Positions 52,292 through 60,299 of a DNA stretch of 64,000 bases are shown here, in pieces. This DNA is from Devosia sp. Root685 (lineage in GTDB: Bacteria > Pseudomonadota > Alphaproteobacteria > Rhizobiales > Devosiaceae). Under the pieces are notes generated by a model. That model ran no database searches. It had not been told where the DNA came from and saw only the letters and a list, made by a program, of their open reading frames with translations. A program made the translations under genes and the position numbers. Location: the NCBI RefSeq assembly GCF_001427875.1, contig NZ_LMHK01000004.1, positions 61,903 to 125,902 of the forward strand, given 5' to 3'. The stretch's first letter is position 1. Each line of letters opens with the position of its first letter.

Positions 52292-53715
52292 CCAAACATC
52301 AGGTGCCGGATCTGGGTATAGTCGAGCAGCGACTGCATCGAGAGATCCGAGCCATAGCCGGAATTCTTCATGCCACCATGCGGCATTTCCGTTGCCATAA
52401 CGCCATGAGTATTGATCCAGGTGACGCCGTATTCGAGCGCATCGGCAATGGCCAAAGCCTCTTCGCCATTGCGCGACCAGACTGACGAGCCAAGACCATA
52501 TTCGGAAGCATTGGCCCAATCCACGGCGGTTTGCACCGTATCGAACGGCGTGATGCTGACGACGGGACCAAAAACTTCCTTCTGCACGATCTCGGCTTCG
52601 ATCGGCGCGGCGACCAGCGTCGGAGTGTAAAAGAACCCGTCTCCGTCCGCAGCGCGGCCCTGCATGACATCGGCGCCGGAGCTTTTGGCGCGATCTACGA
52701 AACCCGCCACCCGTTCACGCTGCCGCGCGCTGATGACAGGGCCGAATTCGACATCGCCGCGCTCGGGCTTGCCATAGACCAGCGACCCGACCATGGTTTC
52801 GAGCCTGTCGGTCAGCGTCTGCGCGATGGTTTTGTCGGCAAAGATGCGGCAGGCCGCGGTGCAATCCTGCCCGGCATTGTAAAAACTCGCCTCGCGCAGG
52901 GTTTCGACCAGTTTGTCGAGATCGGCATCCCTCGCGACGATCACCGGCGCCTTGCCGCCGAGTTCGAGATGCGTGCGCTTGATCATCGGCCCGGCCGCAG
53001 CCTGCAGCACGGCGCGCCCGGTGCGCACATCGCCGGTCAGGGAAATCATCCGCACCAGATCATGCGAGATCAGTTTTTGGCCAACATCTGGCCCATTGCC
53101 GCAGATGATATTGATAACCCCGGGCGGCAGCACTTCGGCAAAGATCTTGCCCAGCGCCAGAAGACTGAGCGGGGTTAGTTCGGAGGGTTTTATGACCACC
53201 GTATTGCCCGCCGCGATCGCCGGCGCGATCTTCCAGGCGGCCATAAGGAGCGGATAGTTCCAGGGCGCGATCTGGGCGATCACCCCGATGGGATCGCGGC
53301 GCACGAGGCTCAGGCGATTGGACGACCGGTAATTGCCCGCAGCGGGAGCCGGCATATTGCGCACCGCCGTGGCGAAGAACCTGAACACATCGACGACATT
53401 GCCGATCTCGCCGCCCTGCGCATAGCGCAGCGGCTTGCCGGCATTGCGCGATTCGATTGTCCCGAGCGCTGCGGCCGCCTTTTCGATGCGGTCCGCCACC
53501 TCCAGCAATGCGGCGCTGCGCTCGCGCGGCGTGGTTTTCGACCAGGAGGCGAAAGCCTTGTGGGCGGCGCCTATGGCCAAATCGACCTGCGCGGGGCTGG
53601 CCGAGGCAACCTCGGCAAGCGTGCTCCCCAATGCCGGTTCGAACACCGTTTCTGTCGCGCCCTCGCCGGCGATAAAATCGCCGTTGATGAACAGGCGTGT
53701 TTCGAATGCGCTCAT
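52288..53715 (-). CDS. puuC: Gamma-glutamyl-gamma-aminobutyraldehyde dehydrogenase
   Basis: 475 residues of the aldehyde dehydrogenase family. Features are IAPWNYPLLMAAWKIAPAIA, the catalytic Glu in HLELGGKAPV and the catalytic Cys in FYNAGQDCTAAC. It oxidises gamma-glutamyl-gamma-aminobutyraldehyde in the Puu route from putrescine to GABA. The genus-wide ALDH family is broad; the assignment rests on the adjacent puuD and on puuA/puuB next door. It overlaps puuD by four bases, so the two are co-translated. Confidence 0.9.
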   Translation of the reverse strand: MSAFETRLFINGDFIAGEGATETVFEPALGSTLAEVASASPAQVDLAIGAAHKAFASWSKTTPRERSAALLEVADRIEKAAAALGTIESRNAGKPLRYAQGGEIGNVVDVFRFFATAVRNMPAPAAGNYRSSNRLSLVRRDPIGVIAQIAPWNYPLLMAAWKIAPAIAAGNTVVIKPSELTPLSLLALGKIFAEVLPPGVINIICGNGPDVGQKLISHDLVRMISLTGDVRTGRAVLQAAAGPMIKRTHLELGGKAPVIVARDADLDKLVETLREASFYNAGQDCTAACRIFADKTIAQTLTDRLETMVGSLVYGKPERGDVEFGPVISARQRERVAGFVDRAKSSGADVMQGRAADGDGFFYTPTLVAAPIEAEIVQKEVFGPVVSITPFDTVQTAVDWANASEYGLGSSVWSRNGEEALAIADALEYGVTWINTHGVMATEMPHGGMKNSGYGSDLSMQSLLDYTQIRHLMFG

Positions 53716-54479
53716 GCCCTCGTCTCCAATTGAGCCGCCGGCAGATAGTCGGCGCGCGCCGCTTCGCCGAGATAATTCCAGAAAGCCATATCATGCGCCC
53801 GCCCCTCGGGGCGCCATTCGGGGTGCCATTGCACCGCAAAGACCGGCGCCGCCGTGTGATTGGCAAAGATCGCTTCGATCACGCCGTCAGGGCCGGTGGC
53901 ATTGATCGCCAGCCCTTCGGCCAGGCGATCAATGACCTGATAGTGGACGCTGTTGACCGCCAGGGGTTCGCTGCCCGAAAGACGCTGCAGCATACTGCCG
54001 GCCACGACGTTGACGTCGTGGCAATAGGCAAAAGTCTCGCCAAGATCGGCTTCCGGGGCCGCATGGTGTTTTTGTGCAAGGTTGGTCTCTCGCAGGTCAC
54101 GCAATGTGCCGCCGAGCGCCACGTTGATCTCCTGCAAACCCCGGCAGATGCCGAAAACCGGCTTGCCGGCATCCACGGCCGCGCGGATCAACGCGTGTCC
54201 AAAAAGATCGCGCCCGTGATCGGTCGGCGCCTGCGCCGATGCTGCCGAACCATAGCGGCTGGGCTCGATATTGGAACCGCTGCCGGTGAGGAGGACGGCA
54301 TCAAGCCGCGAGACGATTTCGGCGGCATTGGCCGGCGCCTGATTGGTCGGAATGATGACCGGAACCCCGCCGGCGAACCGTTCCACCGCCTCAAGATAGC
54401 GATGCTTGACCGCCTGGGCGGGCTCGCCCTCGACCTGACGCTCGCAGGCAATGACGCCGATAAGAGGCCGATGCTGCAT
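53712..54479 (-). CDS. puuD: Gamma-glutamyl-GABA hydrolase
   Basis: 255 residues, class I glutamine amidotransferase-like. The nucleophile cysteine lies in PVFGICRGLQEINVALGG; the histidine pair partner is in FAVQWHPEW. It splits gamma-glutamyl-GABA into glutamate and GABA, the last step of the Puu route. The promoter region (54480-54581) is shared with the divergent puuA. Confidence 0.93.
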   Translation of the reverse strand: MQHRPLIGVIACERQVEGEPAQAVKHRYLEAVERFAGGVPVIIPTNQAPANAAEIVSRLDAVLLTGSGSNIEPSRYGSAASAQAPTDHGRDLFGHALIRAAVDAGKPVFGICRGLQEINVALGGTLRDLRETNLAQKHHAAPEADLGETFAYCHDVNVVAGSMLQRLSGSEPLAVNSVHYQVIDRLAEGLAINATGPDGVIEAIFANHTAAPVFAVQWHPEWRPEGRAHDMAFWNYLGEAARADYLPAAQLETRA

Positions 54480-54581
54480 GATATTCTTCCAACCCCGGCG
54501 AAAATGCCTTGTTGCCTTCCCCTTGGGTGAAGGCTCCTGCTAGGGTAACGCCGGAACGCACCAAAAGTCGACGGACGAGGC

Positions 54582-55943
54582 ATGAGCATCGAAACGAGCG
54601 TGAATACCGACATCGTGGCGTGGCTCGAACAGAACCCACAGATCGAAGTGCTGCACACCGCCGTCTGCGATCTCAACGGCATCATGCGCGGCAAGCGCAT
54701 CCCCATCGACCAGGCAAGGCGTATCGGGGAAAACGGCATCCGCATGCCGCTCTCGATCGTCGGCGTCGATGTGTGGGGCGAGGATATCGTGGGCAATCCC
54801 ATGGTCTATTCAAGCGGCGACGTCGACGGCATTTGTAGCCCCACCGGACGGGGCGCCCTGCCGATCAACTGGACGACGCGCCCCAGCGCCATGATCCCGC
54901 TCTGGCTGTTTCAGGATACCAGCACACCGTTTCTGGGCGATCCGCGGCAGGCCCTCGCGCACGTCTTGCGGCGCTATTCCGAGATCGGGCTCAAACCGGT
55001 CGTCGCCACCGAACTCGAATTCTATCTCGTCGACCCCAACGCCGATTCGGCGACGCCGCCGATTTCGCCCTATACGGGAAAGCGCCTGGATTCCGATGCC
55101 ATTCTCTCGCTCGACGAGCTGGAAGATTTTGGCGAATTTTTTCGCGACGTCTATTTGCAATGCGAGCAGCAGAACGTGCCGGCCGATACGGCAGTCGCGG
55201 AAAACGGCGTTGGCCAGTTCGAGATCAACCTGCTCCATACCGATGGATTGAAAGCCGCAGACGACGCGGTGCTGTTCAAGCGCATCGTCAAGGGCGTGGC
55301 GCGCAAGCATAAACTGGTCGCGACCTTCATGGCCAAACCCTATGGCACGCGCTCGGGCAATGGCTTTCACGTCCATTTCAGCCTCAACGACGTTGCGGGG
55401 AACAATGTCTTCGACGATGGCACCGAGACCGGCTCGGATGTAATGCTGAACGCTGTTGGTGGCGTGCTGGCCGGAATGGCGGAATCCACCCTGCTCTTTG
55501 CGCCGCATTTCAACTCCTATCGGCGGCTGCGACCGGACACCCATGCGCCGAGCGCCATTTCCTGGGGCTATGAAAACCGCACGACCGCGGTGCGCATTCC
55601 CGGCGGCAATCCCAAGGCGCGCCGCATCGAGCATCGTGTATCGGGAGCCGATGCCAACCCTTATCTGGTTCTTGCCGGGGTACTTGGGGCGGCTTTGGTG
55701 GGAATTGAGGATGGCCTAAAGCCGCCAAAGCCGTTCAAGGGGCGCGCCTATTCCGAGCGTCTCCCCAAACTGCCGGCCGACTGGGCTTCCGCGGTCAACG
55801 CCTTCGAAGACGGCGAAATGATCCCGCGGATTTTCGACACGACGCTGCAATCCATGCTGGTTGCCTGCAAGCGTCAGGAAATCGCCGGCTTTGCCTCGCA
55901 GGTGACCGATCTCGAATTTTCCGCCTATCTCGAGGTGGTGTGA
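54582..55943 (+). CDS. puuA: Gamma-glutamylputrescine synthetase
   Basis: 453 residues of the glutamine synthetase fold. Landmarks are HTAVCDLNGIMRGKRIP, VVATELEFYLVD, ENGVGQFEINLLHTDG, GNGFHVHFSLND and RRIEHRVSGADANPYLVLAG. It joins glutamate to putrescine using ATP. GS-III and other GS paralogues exist in alphaproteobacteria, but the adjacent puuB, puuC and puuD settle the role. Its stop overlaps the puuB start by one base. Confidence 0.93.
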   Translation: MSIETSVNTDIVAWLEQNPQIEVLHTAVCDLNGIMRGKRIPIDQARRIGENGIRMPLSIVGVDVWGEDIVGNPMVYSSGDVDGICSPTGRGALPINWTTRPSAMIPLWLFQDTSTPFLGDPRQALAHVLRRYSEIGLKPVVATELEFYLVDPNADSATPPISPYTGKRLDSDAILSLDELEDFGEFFRDVYLQCEQQNVPADTAVAENGVGQFEINLLHTDGLKAADDAVLFKRIVKGVARKHKLVATFMAKPYGTRSGNGFHVHFSLNDVAGNNVFDDGTETGSDVMLNAVGGVLAGMAESTLLFAPHFNSYRRLRPDTHAPSAISWGYENRTTAVRIPGGNPKARRIEHRVSGADANPYLVLAGVLGAALVGIEDGLKPPKPFKGRAYSERLPKLPADWASAVNAFEDGEMIPRIFDTTLQSMLVACKRQEIAGFASQVTDLEFSAYLEVV

Positions 55944-57244
55944 TGGCCGAGACCCCAAACGCCAATTCGGCCTATCCGCCGAGCTACTATGCCGCCTCGC
56001 GCAATATCGTCCGGCAGACCAAAAAACTTGAAGGCGCGGTAACGGCCGATATCTGCGTCGTCGGCGGCGGTTATTCAGGCCTCTCGACCGCCCTCCATCT
56101 GGCCGAGCATGGCTTCAAGGTGGTCGTGGTGGAAGCCGCCGAAGTGGGCTGGGGCGCTTCTGGGCGCAATGGCGGACAGGTCGTCAACGGGCTCAATGCC
56201 AGTCTCGCCACCATCGGCAAGCGCTATGGCACAGAGACCGCCGGCTTCGTTGGGGGCATGGTGCAGGAGGGGGCAGGCATCATCTATGACTGGGTCGCCC
56301 GCTATGGCATCGAGTGCGACCTCAAGCGCGGCAATATCTATGCTGCGTATACCGAACAGCATATGCGCGAGCTTGAGGCCAAGAAGGCGCTCTGGCAACG
56401 CCACGGCATGGACGATCACGAATTGCTCGACCGCGACGCGATCCGAAACCATATCGGGTCCGACGTCTATGCCGGCGGCATGATCGACCATTCCGGCGGG
56501 CATATGCATCCGCTCAATCTGGTGCTGGGCGAAGCGGCCGCCTTCGAAGGTTTGGGCGGGGTCATTTATGAGCATTCCCCGGTCACCCGCGTTGAGCAGA
56601 ATGCGGATAATGCCATTGTTCACACCGCTACCGGCAAGGTGACGGCCAAAACCGCCGTCGTTTGCGGCAATGCGTATCTGGGCAATGTCGTGCCCGAATT
56701 GACGGCGCGGGTCATGCCCGTTTCAACGCAGATGATGGCGACGGCGCCGCTCGGCAAGGAGCGGGCTGAAGCGCTTCTGCCCACCGGCATGTGCGTCGAA
56801 GACGTGCGCTACATTCTCGATTATTTCCGCATCAGCGCCGACTATCGGCTGATCTTCGGCGGCGGCGTCGTCTATGGCGGCACCGACCCGGCGGACGTGG
56901 TGGCAAAGCTCCAGCCCAATCTGGAAAAAGTGTTTCCGCAACTGAAGGGCGAGCGTATCGATTTCGCCTGGAGCGGCAATTTCGCGCTATCCTTCTCCCG
57001 CGTGCCGCAGATGGGGCGCTTGGGCAATCGCGTCTACTTTGCTCACGGCTATTCCGGCCACGGCGTCACCGGTTCGCATCTTTTCGGCCGCATTCTTTCC
57101 GAGGCGATCAGAGGCGACATGACGCGCTTCGATACCTTTGCGGCGCTGCCCTGGATTCCATTCCCCGGCGGACGCATGTTCCGGGCGCAATATTCGACGC
57201 TCGGCTCATGGTGGTATGCGCTGAAGGATCGCCTAGGTCTTTAA
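55943..57244 (+). CDS. puuB: Gamma-glutamylputrescine oxidase
   Basis: 433 residues of the DAO-type FAD oxidoreductase family. The dinucleotide motif ICVVGGGYSGLSTALHLAEH is followed by VGWGASGRNGGQVVNG, the PuuB/OrdL signature. SWWYALKDRLGL ends the protein. It oxidises gamma-glutamylputrescine to the aldehyde used by PuuC, releasing ammonia and H2O2. The ATG at 55943 overlaps the puuA stop (TGATG). Its 3' end overlaps the convergent mrpG by 12 bases. Confidence 0.93.
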   Translation: MAETPNANSAYPPSYYAASRNIVRQTKKLEGAVTADICVVGGGYSGLSTALHLAEHGFKVVVVEAAEVGWGASGRNGGQVVNGLNASLATIGKRYGTETAGFVGGMVQEGAGIIYDWVARYGIECDLKRGNIYAAYTEQHMRELEAKKALWQRHGMDDHELLDRDAIRNHIGSDVYAGGMIDHSGGHMHPLNLVLGEAAAFEGLGGVIYEHSPVTRVEQNADNAIVHTATGKVTAKTAVVCGNAYLGNVVPELTARVMPVSTQMMATAPLGKERAEALLPTGMCVEDVRYILDYFRISADYRLIFGGGVVYGGTDPADVVAKLQPNLEKVFPQLKGERIDFAWSGNFALSFSRVPQMGRLGNRVYFAHGYSGHGVTGSHLFGRILSEAIRGDMTRFDTFAALPWIPFPGGRMFRAQYSTLGSWWYALKDRLGL

Positions 57245-57607
57245 GGGCGCGGCGGGCGTCTCGATTTTTTCGGGCCGCTTGGGCACGCCTTCATTGCCCT
57301 CGACGCGATCGCGGAACAGCGTGGCGCGGGCCAGGAGCATCAGGGTCACCGGGGTTGTCAGCGTCACGAACAGGAAGATGACCAGTTCGTGCACCACCAG
57401 CCGCTCACGCGTCACGGTGAAATAGATCGCCGAGGCAAGGAGAATGAGCCCGCCCCCCATGCTGGTGCCCATGGTCGGCCCGTGGATGCGCAGGTAAAAG
57501 CTCTTGAGCCGGACGAGGCCGAAGCAACCGGCCATGGTAAGCAGGGCGCCGAGCACGACGAAGGCCGAAACGAGGATCGAGAGCCAGAGCGGCAGGTCGG
57601 AAATCAT
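57233..57607 (-). CDS. mrpG: Mrp antiporter subunit G
   Basis: 124 residues with three membrane helices (LWLSILVSAFVVLGALLTMA, MGTSMGGGLILLASAIYFT, LVIFLFVTLTTPVTLMLLA). It is a small structural subunit of the Mrp Na+/H+ (or K+/H+) antiporter. The true start is the ATG at 57607, which overlaps the mrpF stop by four bases; a longer upstream frame is a shadow. Last gene of the operon. Confidence 0.9.
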   Translation of the reverse strand: MISDLPLWLSILVSAFVVLGALLTMAGCFGLVRLKSFYLRIHGPTMGTSMGGGLILLASAIYFTVTRERLVVHELVIFLFVTLTTPVTLMLLARATLFRDRVEGNEGVPKRPEKIETPAAPLKT

Positions 57608-57885
57608 TCGATCACCTCGCCGCGCATCAGGAACTTTGCCAGCGCCACCGTGCCGACAAAGCCCAAGAGGCCCATGAGCATGGCCAATTCGAAATAGACC
57701 TGCGAATTGGTGCGGATGCCGAGGGTAATGAGCAGCAGCAAGGCGACGACATAGAGTGCGTCGAGCGCCAGGATGCGATCCTGCGCCCTTGGCCCCACGA
57801 CCATGCGATAGAGCGTTGCCAGCATGCCGAAGCCGAGCATGATCTGGGCCGCAAAGAGGCTCCATTCGAGAATGGCTATGCTCAT
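57604..57885 (-). CDS. mrpF: Mrp antiporter subunit F
   Basis: 93 residues with three helices and the family motif VVGPRAQDRILALDALYVVA. It is a small integral subunit of the Mrp complex. It overlaps mrpG (ATGA) and mrpE by four bases each. Confidence 0.92.
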   Translation of the reverse strand: MSIAILEWSLFAAQIMLGFGMLATLYRMVVGPRAQDRILALDALYVVALLLLITLGIRTNSQVYFELAMLMGLLGFVGTVALAKFLMRGEVIE

Positions 57886-58367
57886 GGGAAAATCTCCAGC
57901 AACAGGGCCTCATAGCGCTTCTTGACCGTCGCGACCCATTCCGCTTCATCGACGAGATCGAAGACGTGAATGAGAACGGTGCTGCGCGCGCGATCATATT
58001 CGAGCCAGGCGCTGCCCGGCGTGGCGGTGAGAATGACGGCAAGGATGGCCAGCGCAAACGGGTTCTTGAGGGTCAGGTCCATCTCGATGAACCCGGCCGT
58101 CGGATTGGGGCGCGGATGGAACAGCACCGACATAACGGCAAGGTTCGAGCGGATGATATCGAGCCCGGCAACGACAATAAGCTGCACGAACTTCCACGGC
58201 CGCCGGATGACGATTGGTTCGGGGATAATCGCGCTCGCCGCGATAGACACTGCAATGGCGATAACACCGCCGAAAATGATATGCCCGAGCCCGGCCGATT
58301 GCTGCAGGACAAGCCAGAGCACGAGGAGAAAACCGGCAAGGATCGGATGGGGCAGAAGACGTCTCAT
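57882..58367 (-). CDS. mrpE: Mrp antiporter subunit E
   Basis: 161 residues. Hydrophobic N-terminal helices (LAGFLLVLWLVLQQSAGLGH, IIFGGVIAIAVSIAASAII) precede a cytoplasmic part with ATPGSAWLEYD and VLIHVFDL, typical of MrpE. The start is the ATG at 58367, overlapping the mrpD stop by four bases; the frame upstream is not coding. Confidence 0.92.
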   Translation of the reverse strand: MRRLLPHPILAGFLLVLWLVLQQSAGLGHIIFGGVIAIAVSIAASAIIPEPIVIRRPWKFVQLIVVAGLDIIRSNLAVMSVLFHPRPNPTAGFIEMDLTLKNPFALAILAVILTATPGSAWLEYDRARSTVLIHVFDLVDEAEWVATVKKRYEALLLEIFP

Positions 58368-59962
58368 GTGGCGTCTCCCTTGGGCAGGACCAGATCGATA
58401 TAGTTCTGGGGCGAGTGAATGAACGTCGCCGTATCGGCGAAGTAGCTCATGGCTGGTCCCGCGAACACAGCCATCAGGATGCACAGCGCCAGCAGCACCA
58501 TGATCGGGCCGATTTCGAGCGGCCGCAGGCGCAAGGCGCCGTCATCGGGCAGCGAGGTCCAAAAGATATTGATGCCGTTGCGCACCATGGCGATCAGCAC
58601 GAAGAGGCCGGAGACGATGAGCGCTCCGGTCAGCCACCAGGTCGCCGCCGTCGGCGCGTTCGCAGCGCCAAAGGCTGCGGACAGCATGGCAAATTTCGAG
58701 AGGAACCCCGAGAGCGGCGGCAGGCCGGCCATGACCAGAGCCGCGACGGCAAAACACCAACTTAATAAGGTGGCCGCTGCGGGGAAGCTGCGGCTGACTT
58801 CCTGATCTTCGTCGATGACATCTTCCTCGTCGCCATAAAATTCCAGCGACACGGCAAGGATCTGCGCCTCGGCAGGGAGCACCTGATCGATGACGTCCTT
58901 GAGGAGAAACAGCGCGCCCGCGGCAAGAGTTGCCACGACGACATAGTAGAGCGCCCCGGTGGTGACACCGGGCTCGTTATAGGCGACGGCAAGCAGTAGC
59001 GTGCCCGCCGAGACGAGGATCAGGTAGCTCGCGAGCCGGTCGAGCGCCTTGCTCGAAAGCGCGCCGACGCTGCCATAGGCGACCGTGGCAATGCCGAGAA
59101 CAAACAGCGTGTTCTGCCCGAATGTCAGCTCCGGCCCGGTCTGATTGGCAAAGACCAGGGTCCAGAGCCTGAGGATGGCGTAAAAACCCACCTTGGTCAT
59201 GATGGCAAAGAGCGCGGCAACAGGCGGCGCGGCCGAAGAATAGGTATTGGGCAGCCAGAAATGCAGCGGCCAGGAGCCGGCCTTGATCAGGAAGGCAATG
59301 CCAAGCACGGCAACGCCGGCTTCAAAAAGACCACGGTCATCGGCGGCGATAAACGGCACCGCGCGGGCGATGTCGGCCATGTTGAGCGTGCCGGTGGTGC
59401 CATAGATCAGCGCCACGCCGATCAGGAACAGGAAGGAGGCGACGAGGTTGATGACGATATAGTGCATGGCCGCGCGCACGCGATTGCGCCCGCCACCGTG
59501 GAGCGCCAGGCCATAGGACGCGGCCAGCAACAGTTCGAAAAAGACGAAAAGATTGAAGAGGTCGCCGGTGAGGAAAGCGCCATTGAGCCCCATGACCAAA
59601 GCGTGGAACAGGGGGAAGAAGTTGGTGCCGCGGCTGTGCCAGCGGGCCGAGGCAAAGATCAGGGCCGCGAGCGACAGGATAGAGGTGGTGAGAACCATGA
59701 CCGCCGCCAGCCGGTCGGCCACGAGCACGATGCCAAAGGGCACCGGCCAGCTGCCGAGCGGATAGACCGCGGCGGCGGCCGTGTCCGATTGCGCCAGCAC
59801 GGCCAGCAGCAGGATGGAAACCAGCAGCAGCAGCACGCTGAAGCCGATATTGAGGCCGATAATCTTACGATTGCTGCGTCCGTCGCCCACGAGCAGGTTG
59901 AAAACCATTGCCGCCATGGGAATGAGGATCGGCAGGATGGCGATGTGGTTCATGCCGGTCAT
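58364..59962 (-). CDS. mrpD: Mrp antiporter subunit D
   Basis: 532 residues with about fourteen helices, homologous to the NuoM/NuoN proton-pumping subunits of complex I. Landmarks are RWHSRGTNFFPLFHALVMGL, GAFLTGDLFNLFVFFELLL, SLALIGYGLA-like LAASYGLALH and LIKAGSWPLHFWLPNTYSSA with the ion-path Lys. An acidic stretch (YGDEEDVIDEDQEVSRS) between helices is unusual. The start at 59962 is one base from the mrpC stop. It provides an ion-translocating path of the antiporter. Confidence 0.95.
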   Translation of the reverse strand: MTGMNHIAILPILIPMAAMVFNLLVGDGRSNRKIIGLNIGFSVLLLLVSILLLAVLAQSDTAAAAVYPLGSWPVPFGIVLVADRLAAVMVLTTSILSLAALIFASARWHSRGTNFFPLFHALVMGLNGAFLTGDLFNLFVFFELLLAASYGLALHGGGRNRVRAAMHYIVINLVASFLFLIGVALIYGTTGTLNMADIARAVPFIAADDRGLFEAGVAVLGIAFLIKAGSWPLHFWLPNTYSSAAPPVAALFAIMTKVGFYAILRLWTLVFANQTGPELTFGQNTLFVLGIATVAYGSVGALSSKALDRLASYLILVSAGTLLLAVAYNEPGVTTGALYYVVVATLAAGALFLLKDVIDQVLPAEAQILAVSLEFYGDEEDVIDEDQEVSRSFPAAATLLSWCFAVAALVMAGLPPLSGFLSKFAMLSAAFGAANAPTAATWWLTGALIVSGLFVLIAMVRNGINIFWTSLPDDGALRLRPLEIGPIMVLLALCILMAVFAGPAMSYFADTATFIHSPQNYIDLVLPKGDAT

Positions 59963-59963
59963 C

Positions 59964-60299
59964 TCAATCCCCCTTTCCATCAACATGGTCGGAGCCGCTG
60001 ATGCCACGAGCGGCGAGCAGCACGACAAGGAAAAGGGCGGTCATGGCAAAGCCGATGACGATGGCGGTGAGCACCAGAGCCTGCGGCACCGGATCGGCAT
60101 AGTCGGCAATATTGGCATCGGAACCCGACAGAATCGGCGCCGCATCCATGCGCAGCCGCCCCATCGAGAGGATGAAGAGATTAACCGCATAGGAGACGAG
60201 CGACAGGCCGATGATCACCTGGAAGGTGCGCGGACGCAGCAGCAGGTAGACCCCGGACGCCGAAAGAATGCCGATGGCAACAGCAAGGGTCAGTTCCAT
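59964..60299 (-). CDS. mrpC: Mrp antiporter subunit C
   Basis: 111 residues, three helices, homologous to NuoK (GIYLLLRPRTFQVIIG-like SGVYLLLRPRTFQVIIGLSL, and DPVPQALVLTAIVIGFAMTA). It is a structural/ion-path subunit. It overlaps the mrpA-B gene by ten bases. Confidence 0.94.
   Translation of the reverse strand: MELTLAVAIGILSASGVYLLLRPRTFQVIIGLSLVSYAVNLFILSMGRLRMDAAPILSGSDANIADYADPVPQALVLTAIVIGFAMTALFLVVLLAARGISGSDHVDGKGD

Noticed and set aside
57233..58057. 274-residue minus-strand frame covering mrpG, mrpF and the 5' part of mrpE region
   Set aside because: Only its last 124 codons (from 57607) are the real mrpG; the rest is out of frame with mrpF and mrpE.
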